The translations under genes and the position numbers were made by a program. Below are positions 1-8,504 of a stretch of 64,000 nt of DNA, one piece after another. The stretch is from Saprospiraceae bacterium. Lineage in GTDB: Bacteria > Bacteroidota > Bacteroidia > Chitinophagales > Saprospiraceae. Within the stretch, counting starts at the first letter, position 1; each line of letters opens with the position of its first letter. The notes under the pieces are model-generated. The model saw nothing but the letters and a program-made list of their open reading frames with translations, had not been told where the DNA came from and made no database searches. The stretch lies in the NCBI GenBank assembly GCA_019638455.1, contig JAHBTU010000004.1, positions 496,001 through 560,000 on the forward strand. Direction: 5' to 3'.

Positions 1-329
1 GCGATTTTCACCGACTCATCATGCGCGAAATGTCGCTGCGCCAGCGCCCCGCGCTGGTGAAAATCATCACCGACCATCTGGCGCACAATCTTGCGCTGGT
101 GCGCGGCTTCATTCTCGATGGTCAACAGAATGGGATGTTTCGGCCAGTAGATGCGGAGCTAACGGTGGCCACCGTATTCGGTTCTTTTTCATCGCTCATC
201 AGTCATTGTAGCCTGATGTGCGCCATCTTGGAAGAAGATTGCGAGGAAGACATTTATTCGGAAAAAAGTCAAATCCGCTTCAAGGCACACCTCAAGGGGA
301 TGCTTCAGGCGCATTTGATGGGTGCCTGA
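1..329 (+). CDS. TetR-family-like transcriptional regulator, C-terminal part (5' end outside window)
   Basis: The reading frame is already open at the left edge (Asp-Phe-His-Arg-Leu-Ile before the first Met at 21), so the gene starts outside the window. About 109 residues remain. They are helical, and the pattern (RPALVKIITDHL, then LVRGFILDGQQNGMFRPVD, then LTVATVFGSFSSL) resembles the ligand-binding C-terminal domain of TetR/AcrR regulators, in which a cytosolic dimer represses nearby genes until a small molecule binds. The DNA-binding helix-turn-helix is not in the window, so the family call rests on the C-terminal half only. The target is probably a gene to the left. It runs towards the Rpn nuclease, 7 bases away on the other strand. 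Confidence 0.6.
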   Translation, partial: DFHRLIMREMSLRQRPALVKIITDHLAHNLALVRGFILDGQQNGMFRPVDAELTVATVFGSFSSLISHCSLMCAILEEDCEEDIYSEKSQIRFKAHLKGMLQAHLMGA

Positions 330-336
330 AGCATCC

Positions 337-1320
337 TTAATTTTGAGAGGATGAGTTCTGTTGCTTTTGTATCTCCATTACCTGTTCCACTTCCAATTGC
401 AACACGCGAGCGATGAACTCGGGTGCCATCCCTTCGCGTAGCATATTTGCTGCGGCGAGTCGTAAAGCCTCGGCACGCCCCTCGGCACGCCCCTCGGCAC
501 GCCCCTCGGCACGCCCCTCGGCACGCCCCTCGGCACGCCCCTCTACCATGGCTTCTTTTCTGAGTTTGCGCGCTTCGGCGCGGCGGGCCTTCAAAACCAA
601 TTCGTAAGTGCTCATCGTTTTTTCGATTTTGAAAACTTTGTCTAATTCTGCCTCAAAAGTAGCCTGAAATTTTGATTCTCCAAAATGTACATACTCATCT
701 ATGAAATGCAAAACATTCAACACTCGCTGTCGGGAGAGTCCTCTTTTTAGCAAATTGCGCATCAATTTTTTCTTGATTTCCAGCAATCCCTCGTCATCGA
801 GCTTGTTGGGGCGCAAGCTGTAAAAAGCGGTTTCCATGACGATGGAGAATGGGTTGTCAGGTTCGGGAAAGCTGGATGGGTGGTGGTCAAGCAGTTTGTA
901 AGCCCGAAACCGATAAATCAATTCGTTGTCCCAAGTTCTCTCTATGTAGGCGCTAGGTCGAAACGAGGGGCTTTCATCGGTCAAGATGGCCAAGGCCACC
1001 ACATCCGTTCCGTATTTCTCTTTGATGCGCACCCTGTAGTCATACATCCTTCTCGCAAAAGACATTTCGGGATAGCCTTGCACCTCTATGTGAATCAACA
1101 TCCAGCGTTCGCTCCCATCCAATAGCCAGATTTTGACCAGTTTATCGGCCACACGTCCCGGCGCTTCCGATTTTGCCACTATTCGCCGGAGCTCCTTGTC
1201 TAAAAACTCTGGCTGGCGACTCCAATCTACCAACTGCGCTTCTTCTGGGTAAAAGAAGTAAACACATGGCTCGAACAGGTCTTCGAGGATGCTTTTCCAA
1301 AGTGCATCGCGTGGTACCAT
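337..1320 (-). CDS. Rpn/YhgA-like PD-(D/E)XK nuclease family protein
   Basis: A 327-residue protein of the Rpn (recombination-promoting nuclease, also called putative transposase YhgA-like) family. The core is visible at ADKLVKIWLLDGS followed by LIHIEVQ, the usual D...E-x-Q arrangement of this PD-(D/E)XK fold. The Met at 1320 is preferred over the upstream Met at 1428, because the longer form would overlap the M1 peptidase gene that ends at 1340. The C-terminal third is a charged coiled coil containing six perfect EGRA repeats made by a 12-bp DNA repeat, followed by a short helical tail. Related E. coli proteins cut DNA and stimulate RecA-independent recombination. Whether this copy is active is unknown. 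Confidence 0.75.
   Translation of the reverse strand: MVPRDALWKSILEDLFEPCVYFFYPEEAQLVDWSRQPEFLDKELRRIVAKSEAPGRVADKLVKIWLLDGSERWMLIHIEVQGYPEMSFARRMYDYRVRIKEKYGTDVVALAILTDESPSFRPSAYIERTWDNELIYRFRAYKLLDHHPSSFPEPDNPFSIVMETAFYSLRPNKLDDEGLLEIKKKLMRNLLKRGLSRQRVLNVLHFIDEYVHFGESKFQATFEAELDKVFKIEKTMSTYELVLKARRAEARKLRKEAMVEGRAEGRAEGRAEGRAEGRAEGRAEALRLAAANMLREGMAPEFIARVLQLEVEQVMEIQKQQNSSSQN
469..540. repeat. 12-bp tandem repeat, 6 perfect units (inside the Rpn gene)
   Basis: The unit CTCGGCACGCCC occurs six times in a row without mismatch. It is in frame and encodes EGRA on the minus strand. Copy number can change without a frameshift, so this is a likely length-variable site. Confidence 0.95.
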
Positions 1321-1339
1321 TCGCCAAAGATAAGGTTCT

Positions 1340-4300
1340 TTAACGGACAAAACGTTCCAGTACATCCTGTGGCTGCACTCTGTCCAACCGCATACTCCAC
1401 GAAATCCAACGCAAATAATTACTGCCAAACACCTCGTTGTATTTGTTTTTTAAAAACTTGGAGTGAGCAACCGGGAAATAAATCTCCAGCCCGCCGTTGA
1501 GAAACTCCAGCATGAACCCGCCACTCCACATCCATTGCTCGCTGGACGGGCGGTTCTCCCCCAACAGTGTGGCATCGTCGTAATAGCCAATGTCGAACCA
1601 CGGTTTCACGGGCAAGCCCAATGGGAGTCGTTTGGGAAAATCGGCCTTCAGGTTGAGCGCGAGAACGAAATTGTTCGATACACCGATGGTGTTGGCGAAT
1701 GCCGGGCCAAACGCTCCTTTGAAGCCGCCCTCCGTCTGGCTCACCTGCCTGCCGAGAATGCCGCGCTCTCCGCCGCGGGCGAGAAACACTTGGTCGAAAC
1801 GGTAGTCGTTGAACCCCTGCGGATTGAGCGCAAGTGATGCCTGCGCAGGGTCGCCCGCCACGATGCCCCTGTCGCGGCGAGCGTTGTGGAGGAAGCCGCC
1901 CGCAAACGCTCGCATCGTGATTTTTCTTTTTGGCGAATAAAAAAACTGTTGACGCCATTCAAGCGTGCTGCGCAGGTATTTGCCCCTGCTGCCAAAGGCA
2001 TCGCGCCCGTTCTGCCATTCCAATGCAGACACCAATCGCCACGGGTTGGGCAATTTCCGTTGTTCCGCCTCATAGCGGGCTTCGTGAATAGTGTATCGGT
2101 CAAATTCCTTTCCGACAAAACCACCGATGCTGTCGCGCATGTCGTTTTCGATGCCGATAAACAAGGTCCTTAAATTCAGGAAATGCCTGAACGACACGGA
2201 GTTGTCACGCAGTTCAGCCCGAACCTGCGGCGCCACGCGGTAGAATTTGGAGTAATAATCGTCGCGCCAGTTGTAGTCAAGGTGGAAGGTCTTGGCGCTT
2301 GCGCCCACACTGATTTTCGGAAATAGCCCTCCGGGGAAAAAATGGTAGCGCGCGTCAGCCAATCCGACCAATTGCTTGGAGCCGAAGCCGTAGCCCGGCG
2401 CGAGATAGTATTGCAGGCGACGTGAGGGTAGGGGAGGATTGTAAATCACCGCGCCGAGCATCGTCTTGTCGTAGTTGTTCCAGCCCAGCCATGGCAGCAC
2501 CGCAAAGTTGCTACGGTAGGAGCTTTGAAATGGAGTCAGCCCACTAAACGATATCGGTTCGAATCCGGGCAAAAAACCGCTCGTGCGGCGCAGGTTGTTT
2601 TTTCGATTCAAATCCAGCGTCGCATATTCGTCGTCAACGACAAAGGCATCGGCTTCCGTTGTTGGAAAATTCAACTCGCCCGGTGATGAGTACCACTTTG
2701 TGTGTGCGGGTTTTCCGTTTGACAAGGCTGTGACGGGGAATGGCGCCCGCAAGTCGCCTTTGTTCACGACGTGCAGCGCCCAGTCCCCCGCTGTGCCGCG
2801 TTGAATACTTTTCAAAGCAAAATCCGCCTTTTTCTGGGTCTGCATCGCATCGAAGAACCAGTCAGCGTTGAGTTGGTGCTTTTCAAAAATCGCTCTCAAA
2901 TCCTCTGGGTAAGGATGCCTGAACCGCCACTGCTGATAGTAGTCCTGCATGGCGGCATCGAGGCGTTCGGTACCCACGGCTTGTTCCAGCCAGTGGAGGC
3001 AGAGCGCCGTTTTCATATAAACCTGCAAACCGTAAGCGATGGGCGCGAAATCATTGGAATGCGAATCGGGAGGAGTGTCCTTGCGCTCGCGGGCGAGCAC
3101 GAGTTGCGCACTGTGGAGCGGAGGGCCGGATTGAGCCGGGTTGTAAATGAACTTTGGCAAAACGTCGTCGGCAAACGAGCCTTCGTAATGGGTTTTCATG
3201 TAGCGGAACTCGTAGTAAGAGTTCAGCCCCTCATCCATGAAAGGGTGGTCGCGCTCGTTGGATGCCAAAATGCCGTAAAACCAGTTGTGTCCCACCTCGT
3301 GGGTGATGACCTCGTCCAATTGCTTGGCGCTGGAAGAGTTGCCTATGACAGTTATCATCGGGTATTCCATGCCTCCGCCCGCGCTGAGCGCCGAGTGTAC
3401 GGCCGTCGCTTGCGGCCACGGGTATTCGCCCACTTTTTCGGAATAGAACTCCACAGCGCGACGCACATAGAACGCACCCTTTTCCCAAATATCCGATTCC
3501 GCATTGGTGAACATGGCCCAGCACTCCACCGTCTTGCCGGAGGCCAATTGCGCCGTGTCTTTCAACACAAAAAATCGCTTGTCGGCAAACCAAGCAAAGT
3601 CGTGTACCCGCTCGGCGGTGTATCGAATCGTTTTCATTACACCACTGGAAGGCGGGAAGGGGTCTTTTTTTTTGTCCACGCCCTTAGCCAGTTTTTCTCG
3701 CGACTCCGCTTCTTTGTTTTTTAAAAAATCAATTTCCGACGGGGTTTGCAAAATGCCCGTCGCGCCTACCACATAGTTTTCCGGCAGTGTGATAGTCACG
3801 TCGAACGCGCCAAATTCGGAGTAAAACTCGCCTTGGTCAAGGTAAGGCATGGGGTGCCAGCCTTTGTGGTCGTAAACGGCGGGCTTGGGGTACCATTGGG
3901 TCATTTGGTATGAGGTGCCGACGTGGCCGAGGCGCGAAAAAGAAGCGGGGATTTTTAGAGAAAAAGGCGTGGCGATGGTGATGCGACTGCCTGGGAGTAG
4001 CGGGCTGGCGAGTGTCAGCAGGGCGATATCGGGGTTGTTGCTGTCGAAGCGCCATTCGATTTTTCGACCATTCGCCGTAAAATCGAGTTGTTTGAAATAG
4101 CCCAATTCCTTGTCTTCGGCAAAGTAGAAGCGGGCGCTGCCGTCGCGGAGTTTTTGTTTGCAAAACGCGGTGCGGCGGTTTTTGAACGCATTGCCCCAAA
4201 GGTGCATCCATATTTCGCGCAGGGTATCGGGCGAGTGGTTGAAGTACTCCATTTCGATGTGTCCGTCAAGCGTGTGCGTGGAATCATCGAGCGTGGCGAC

Positions 4301-4411
4301 GATGCGATAGTTGACTTCCTGCTGGAAATAGGGTTGGGACGTTTGGGCAAAATGGATAGCGGGAGCGAGAAACAACAGCAAAAGGCAAGCGGCAAAGGGC
4401 AATTTTTTCAT
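1340..4411 (-). CDS. M1 family metallopeptidase (aminopeptidase N-like), exported
   Basis: A 1023-residue zinc peptidase of the gluzincin M1 family. Translation is placed at 4411 because a clear signal peptide begins there (MKKLPFAACLLLLFLAPAIH, cleavage near FAQ); the frame stays open upstream to 4597 without signal-like sequence. The catalytic motif HEVGH lies at residues 371-375, preceded by GGGMEYPM, the family's substrate-binding GxMEN-type motif with Tyr in place of Asn. The first half is the N-terminal beta domain plus the catalytic domain. The last 400 or so residues are rich in Arg/Tyr beta strands and look like a C-terminal barrel-like domain often found in Bacteroidota M1 proteins. 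It probably trims peptides in the periplasm or at the outer membrane. It lies 19 bases upstream of the Rpn gene on the same strand. Confidence 0.88.
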   Translation of the reverse strand: MKKLPFAACLLLLFLAPAIHFAQTSQPYFQQEVNYRIVATLDDSTHTLDGHIEMEYFNHSPDTLREIWMHLWGNAFKNRRTAFCKQKLRDGSARFYFAEDKELGYFKQLDFTANGRKIEWRFDSNNPDIALLTLASPLLPGSRITIATPFSLKIPASFSRLGHVGTSYQMTQWYPKPAVYDHKGWHPMPYLDQGEFYSEFGAFDVTITLPENYVVGATGILQTPSEIDFLKNKEAESREKLAKGVDKKKDPFPPSSGVMKTIRYTAERVHDFAWFADKRFFVLKDTAQLASGKTVECWAMFTNAESDIWEKGAFYVRRAVEFYSEKVGEYPWPQATAVHSALSAGGGMEYPMITVIGNSSSAKQLDEVITHEVGHNWFYGILASNERDHPFMDEGLNSYYEFRYMKTHYEGSFADDVLPKFIYNPAQSGPPLHSAQLVLARERKDTPPDSHSNDFAPIAYGLQVYMKTALCLHWLEQAVGTERLDAAMQDYYQQWRFRHPYPEDLRAIFEKHQLNADWFFDAMQTQKKADFALKSIQRGTAGDWALHVVNKGDLRAPFPVTALSNGKPAHTKWYSSPGELNFPTTEADAFVVDDEYATLDLNRKNNLRRTSGFLPGFEPISFSGLTPFQSSYRSNFAVLPWLGWNNYDKTMLGAVIYNPPLPSRRLQYYLAPGYGFGSKQLVGLADARYHFFPGGLFPKISVGASAKTFHLDYNWRDDYYSKFYRVAPQVRAELRDNSVSFRHFLNLRTLFIGIENDMRDSIGGFVGKEFDRYTIHEARYEAEQRKLPNPWRLVSALEWQNGRDAFGSRGKYLRSTLEWRQQFFYSPKRKITMRAFAGGFLHNARRDRGIVAGDPAQASLALNPQGFNDYRFDQVFLARGGERGILGRQVSQTEGGFKGAFGPAFANTIGVSNNFVLALNLKADFPKRLPLGLPVKPWFDIGYYDDATLLGENRPSSEQWMWSGGFMLEFLNGGLEIYFPVAHSKFLKNKYNEVFGSNYLRWISWSMRLDRVQPQDVLERFVR

Positions 4412-4602
4412 GGTTAACGTAAGTTCGGAGATTAATTTTTTAAAAGTCAATTGCGTAGAGAGCGAACGCCCCAAACATGAGTCATCCCGAGTTTTGAAAG
4501 ATAGATTTTGGCCCCCTATCTTGCTAAAAATCAAGTCTTCTTCCAAGCCCAGCGGGGCGGGATATAGGTAGAAAGTGACACCCACCCCTTCCTCCAAGCC
4601 CA

Positions 4603-4647
4603 GCGGGGCGGAATATGAAGGAGGTTTTTGCCCATATTCCGCCCCGC
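4603..4647. repeat. Inverted repeat with 15-bp arms in the M1/glycosyltransferase gap
   Basis: GCGGGGCGGAATATG (4603-4617) faces its exact complement at 4633-4647 across a 15-base loop. The left arm overlaps a direct repeat (CCAAGCCCAGCGGGGCGG) present at 4543-4560 and 4594-4611. The rest of the 424-base gap (4412-4835) shows no gene. This is probably a mobile-repeat remnant that may also act as a terminator for the glycosyltransferase transcript. Confidence 0.7.
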
Positions 4648-4835
4648 TCGGGCAAAAATTCAGGATGATTCATGTTTCGCGGGGCTATCACCCAACAATT
4701 TATTGAACAATTGCTGCGAAATGAGCGAGTGACGCCCCAACTCAAATACTGATGGGCTTCGTTAACCCCGAACTCACGTTGGTTAAAAATGTATGTGCTT
4801 GTGGATGCGCAAACATATCATTTCAACCTTGAAGT

Positions 4836-5906
4836 TCAAGGCTTCAAGCCATTCACCCATTCGCCCAAAATAGGCTCGAATACGCGGGTGTCGAACTGCC
4901 CGGGTTCAAAACCCATTGTTTCGTTTACTTCACGAAGGCCTTTTTCAAGGTTGATTTCATCTTGTTTTTGAATCAAAAAAGTGTGTTGGCGGGCAAAGTA
5001 TTCAGCCAGATATTCTTGCTCTGTCTGCCCCGGCGTGGGGATAAGCAGGGCTTTTCTGCCCAGCGCCGCCAAATCCATGATGCTGCTGTAGCCGGAGCGG
5101 CACACGATGACATCGCTGGCGAGCAGCACCTGATTGAGCTCGTAGGAAGTGAGGTAAGAGACGACTTCCACATTGTCCGCGGCGTAATGGTGCTTTTTCG
5201 CCTGCGTCTTGCCCTGAACAAAAATAAACTTGTAGGGCAACAACATGGCCTGCTCCAAAAGGCGCTGTTCGAGATAGGTGCGCTGGGGCTCAGGTCCTGA
5301 GAGAACCACCGCCACATCGTACTCCGCGCTGCCTTGCCCGGGTTGAAGTCTTGAAAGCGGGCCGATGAATCGGGTATTGGGATGCACGATTGGCTCGCCG
5401 TGCGAGAGCTCGCCGGAAAGGTTGGGCGTGGTGGCCACGTCGGGCGCCCATACGATGTCGAATTGGCGAAGGGCGCGGCGCAACATCCGATTGGCCCCCC
5501 ACTGCAAAAAACTATTGGGCACGCGGAGGTGGAGCTGATGGGTCAGGATTATGCTACTCACCTTGGCATTGAAGCAGCCATAGCGGTTATCGGATATGAT
5601 GCCATGAATGTCGTGTTCTTTCACCAATTTTTCCACGACTCGATGCTCCGCTCGAATGGCGTAAGTGATGCGCGGAAGCTGCCAAGCGATGTTGCGCACC
5701 ATATTGCTGTATTCGTAGCGGATGCGGTAGGAAGGGATCTCGATGGCTGATAGATTGGGAAATTCGGCTTCCAACAGGCGCAAAGCACCGCCGTCGGAAG
5801 CAAGCAGCACTTCAACGCCCATGTACTGAAGCGACTGAATGAGCGGGATGCATCGGGCTGCGTGGCCGAGTCCCCAATTGAGCGGTGCGACGAGAATGCG
5901 TTTCAT
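4836..5906 (-). CDS. Glycosyltransferase, MurG/GT28-like (GT-B fold)
   Basis: A 356-residue GT-B type glycosyltransferase. The N-terminus MKRILVAPLNWGLGHAAR shows the GLGH loop typical of MurG and diacylglycerol glucosyltransferase relatives. The C-terminal half has CRSGYSSIMDLAALGRKALLIPTPGQTEQEYLA, the sugar-nucleotide-binding region of the GT28 C-terminal domain (quoted here with its key residues GYSS, PTPGQTEQ). The ATG at 5906 is chosen because GGAGG lies 11 bases upstream, one of the few clear ribosome sites in the window; an in-frame GTG at 5918 overlaps that site. It probably transfers a sugar to a lipid or envelope acceptor at the inner membrane, but the substrate cannot be read from the sequence. 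Confidence 0.8.
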   Translation of the reverse strand: MKRILVAPLNWGLGHAARCIPLIQSLQYMGVEVLLASDGGALRLLEAEFPNLSAIEIPSYRIRYEYSNMVRNIAWQLPRITYAIRAEHRVVEKLVKEHDIHGIISDNRYGCFNAKVSSIILTHQLHLRVPNSFLQWGANRMLRRALRQFDIVWAPDVATTPNLSGELSHGEPIVHPNTRFIGPLSRLQPGQGSAEYDVAVVLSGPEPQRTYLEQRLLEQAMLLPYKFIFVQGKTQAKKHHYAADNVEVVSYLTSYELNQVLLASDVIVCRSGYSSIMDLAALGRKALLIPTPGQTEQEYLAEYFARQHTFLIQKQDEINLEKGLREVNETMGFEPGQFDTRVFEPILGEWVNGLKP

Positions 5907-6060
5907 CTGCTGAATCACCTCCGCCCGTTTCGGAAGGTTGAGACAAGGCGAAAGGGGCTGGGAAGGCGGATTGCCTCGCTCTTCTCAACCCCTTTCATCT
6001 CTCTCGACGGCTTTTATCGGACTGGAAGTTAAAATTTCCCTTGGTTGTCAGCGATTTGGC

Positions 6061-6068
6061 TACTTTCG
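6061..6068 (+). promoter_or_regulatory. Bacteroidota -7 element (TACTTTCG) before the small lipoprotein gene
   Basis: TACTTTCG fits TAnnTTTG with one mismatch and stands 29 bases before the ATG at 6098. The upstream -33 box is not clear. Confidence 0.4.
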
Positions 6069-6097
6069 CCGTCGTAAAAGTAAACACAGTTTCGACT

Positions 6098-6208
6098 ATG
6101 AAAAAAATAAATTGGTGGCGTGTGGCTTTCTTCCTACTCTTGGTAGGCATGGTTGCGTTGGAAAGCTGCCGGATGTTCAAGCCCAAATGCGACTGCCCAC
6201 ATTTTTAG
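6098..6208 (+). CDS. Very small lipoprotein (36 residues)
   Basis: ATG at 6098 opens a 36-codon frame: a basic start (MKKINWWR), a hydrophobic stretch (VAFFLLLVGMVAL) and a lipobox-like LESC with Cys at residue 24, followed by only 13 residues (CRMFKPKCDCPHF). This is the layout of a lipoprotein signal peptide with a mini-mature part containing a CxC motif. A TACTTTCG promoter element lies just upstream. I do not recognise a function. It is the only plus-strand gene between two minus-strand genes. Confidence 0.6.
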   Translation: MKKINWWRVAFFLLLVGMVALESCRMFKPKCDCPHF

Positions 6209-6308
6209 TCTTTGCGACAAGGTTCTCCCTGAGTGTGGCGGACGGAGGGCTGATCGGTGCCGCGTCCGGCGAATGACGGGCGCGGCATTTGAGTTACTCC
6301 TTGCGAAC

Positions 6309-7862
6309 TCAATTCAGCCTTATCTCATCGTCGTTGCCGTCATAAAAGCGGTAATCCGTCAGTTGATAGTCCGCATGAGGCATGATGCGAATCCACTTGT
6401 TGAATTTGAAGAACCACTGCACTTGGCGGCTTTTCCAAAGGCCTTTTTTCAGGTAAGCCTCCAAATATGGGTGAACCCGCAGGTAAAGCGGGCCTTTTGG
6501 ACGTGATTGCATCACGAATTCCAAATCGCGCTCAATGTCGTCAGTAAGTAATATCGTAGCGTTCACCTTGCCAGTGCCCCCACATGTGGGGCACACCTCG
6601 GCGGTATCCACCACCACTTCCGGTCGTGCTCGTTCGCGGGTGATTTGCATCAATCCAAACTTGGAGAGCGGCAGAATGGTGTGTTGAGAGCGGTCTTTTC
6701 GCATGAAATCCTCCATCTTCTTGGCAAGCAGCCTCCGATGTTCGAGGTTTTTCATGTCAATGAAGTCAATGACGATAAGCCCCCCGATATCGCGCAGCCG
6801 TATCTGCCGTGCGATTTCCTCTGCTGCTTCCAGGTTGACCCCAAAAATGGTCTGCTCCACGTCGGCAGTGGTGATTTTGTGACCGCTGTTCACATCAATG
6901 ACGTGCATGGCCTCCGTCTTTTCAATAACGAGGTAGGCGCCGCTGTTCATGGTGGCCGTTTTGCCAAACGAAGCTTTTACTTGTTTGGTCACGCCATACG
7001 CATCGAAGATGGGTTTGGCCCCGTTGTAGTATTGGGCGATGCCAACTTGGTCAGGGCTGATGTTTTGCAAATAAGCCCTGATATCGGCGTGTAAGTCTTT
7101 GTCGTTCACCACGATGCGGCTGAACCCGTCGCTGAGCAAGTCGCGCAGAACGCTGGCGGGTTTGTCGAGCTCGCTCAAGAGTTTGGCCGGAGGTGTCACC
7201 GCTTTTAGCTGGCGATAGATTTCCTCCCATTGCCCCATGAGTCGGGTGACCTCCTCATGGAGTTCCTGCACCTTCTTGCCTTCGGCAGCGGTGCGGATGA
7301 TGAGGCCAAAATTCTTGGGCTTGATGCTCTCGGCCAACGTGTGGAGCCGTTTGCGTTCCTCGGCACTGCCGATTTTTTTGGAAACGGAAACCGCGTCAGA
7401 AAAGGGCGACAGCACCATGTAGCGTCCCGGCAAGGTCAGCTCACACGAAAGCCTTGGGCCTTTGGTGGAGATAGGCTCTTTCAAAATCTGCACGAGGATG
7501 GGCCAACGCTTGTTCAGCACTTGGTCCACCTTGCCGGTTTTTATGATTTCTTCCTCGTACTTGAAGTGGTCGAGTTTGTGCGTGTTGATACTGCCGTTCA
7601 TCACTCCGTTCGTCCATTTTACGAGCGAGCGAAGCTTCGGCCCCAAATCGGTGTAGTGCAGGAAGGCATCCTTGCGGTGGCCAATATCCACGAAGGCAGC
7701 GTTTAGCCCCGGCATCATTTTTCTGATTTTGCCGATGAGTATGTCGCCGACGGTGAAATTGTTGTTGGTTTTTTGATGGTGGAGCTCTACGAGTTTTCCG
7801 CCTTCGAGCAAGGCGAGTTCAACGCCTGTTTCGGTCGCGTTGATGATAAGTTCCTTGTCCAC
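6309..7862 (-). CDS. rng: Ribonuclease G/E family endoribonuclease
   Basis: A 517-residue Rne/Rng family protein that cleaves single-stranded RNA in rRNA maturation and mRNA decay. An N-terminal S1-type RNA-binding region (VGDILIGKIRKMMPGLNAAFVDIG) is followed by the family catalytic domain with HVIDVNSG and GGLIVIDFIDM, which hold the metal-binding aspartates. The zinc-link Cys pair is present as CPTCGGTG. The start codon is GTG at 7862, because no ATG lies in a sensible place and MDKELIINATETGVE matches the expected N-terminus. Length fits RNase G rather than RNase E, which has a long tail. Its order with a TPR gene and HU upstream is usual in Bacteroidota. Confidence 0.93.
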   Translation of the reverse strand: MDKELIINATETGVELALLEGGKLVELHHQKTNNNFTVGDILIGKIRKMMPGLNAAFVDIGHRKDAFLHYTDLGPKLRSLVKWTNGVMNGSINTHKLDHFKYEEEIIKTGKVDQVLNKRWPILVQILKEPISTKGPRLSCELTLPGRYMVLSPFSDAVSVSKKIGSAEERKRLHTLAESIKPKNFGLIIRTAAEGKKVQELHEEVTRLMGQWEEIYRQLKAVTPPAKLLSELDKPASVLRDLLSDGFSRIVVNDKDLHADIRAYLQNISPDQVGIAQYYNGAKPIFDAYGVTKQVKASFGKTATMNSGAYLVIEKTEAMHVIDVNSGHKITTADVEQTIFGVNLEAAEEIARQIRLRDIGGLIVIDFIDMKNLEHRRLLAKKMEDFMRKDRSQHTILPLSKFGLMQITRERARPEVVVDTAEVCPTCGGTGKVNATILLTDDIERDLEFVMQSRPKGPLYLRVHPYLEAYLKKGLWKSRQVQWFFKFNKWIRIMPHADYQLTDYRFYDGNDDEIRLN

Positions 7863-8236
7863 AGATTGTGAGCTTGGTTTTGTAACAGGCAGGGGCGGGG
7901 GGGGGTGAGCGAGTTGTGGAGGGATGAATGGGTTGAGGGTGCGTGAAGATGGTCAACTCATTCAAACAAAGAAAAAGCCCTTCACCGAGCACCGGGGTCG
8001 GTACGGGCGTCAAAAGGAGACCGCGCAGGATGTTTGCGTGAATTGGCATCGCAACAATGGGGTGATTGCTTCTGAATGAAATGTGGCTCGGCAAGGAGGG
8101 CTGTCTCGTTTTTGCTTGGGCTGACAAAAACGCAGCGTTTCCGTGGCAGGGGAAACAAGTTCGGGGTGATGCTTGCCAATGAACAATTTCAGAGTGCCAA
8201 TGTGTGGGCTGAATGTAGCCCGTTGCAGGCAAACAG

Positions 8237-8282
8237 AAAAAACTTTTCGGTTAGCGAGTTGGGGCTTTCCGAAAAGTTTTTT
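8237..8282. terminator. AT-rich hairpin, probable bidirectional terminator
   Basis: AAAAAACTTTTCGG (8237-8250) pairs with CCGAAAAGTTTTTT (8269-8282), so either strand has a stem flanked by U-rich ends. It follows the tiny basic-protein gene (stop at 8372) on the minus strand. No gene is seen in the remainder of 7863-8371. Confidence 0.6.
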
Positions 8283-8371
8283 CGATTTCGACGGTTGCGT
8301 CTGGCGCTGAGACCCCGGCACGACGGCTCCGACACTTCGGAAAACTCCGCCTGATGCCTGTGGTTCAGTGA

Positions 8372-8464
8372 CTAACGCTTCTTCTTATGGCGATTCTTAC
8401 GAAGGCGCTTTTTGCGCTTGTGCGTGGCAATTTTGTGACGTTTACGTTTTTTTCCGCAAGGCAT
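8372..8464 (-). CDS. AURKAIP1/COX24-like small basic protein (30 residues)
   Basis: ATG at 8464 encodes 30 residues, MPCGKKRKRHKIATHKRKKR then LRKNRHKKKR, more than half Lys/Arg/His. This matches the tiny conserved Bacteroidota proteins annotated as AURKAIP1/COX24-domain proteins, related to mitochondrial ribosomal protein mS38 and mycobacterial bS22. A role in the small ribosomal subunit is therefore likely but is inferred from relatives. The gene lies between the TPR gene (40 bases upstream) and RNase G/E on the same strand. Confidence 0.82.
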   Translation of the reverse strand: MPCGKKRKRHKIATHKRKKRLRKNRHKKKR

Positions 8465-8504
8465 ACTGCTGCAAGTTATGAGTTAAGAGTTGTGAATTTG
8501 TGAG

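Noticed and set aside
8076..8354. 92-codon plus-strand frame in the gap after RNase G/E
   Set aside because: No start context or family pattern, and the terminator hairpin at 8237-8282 lies inside it.
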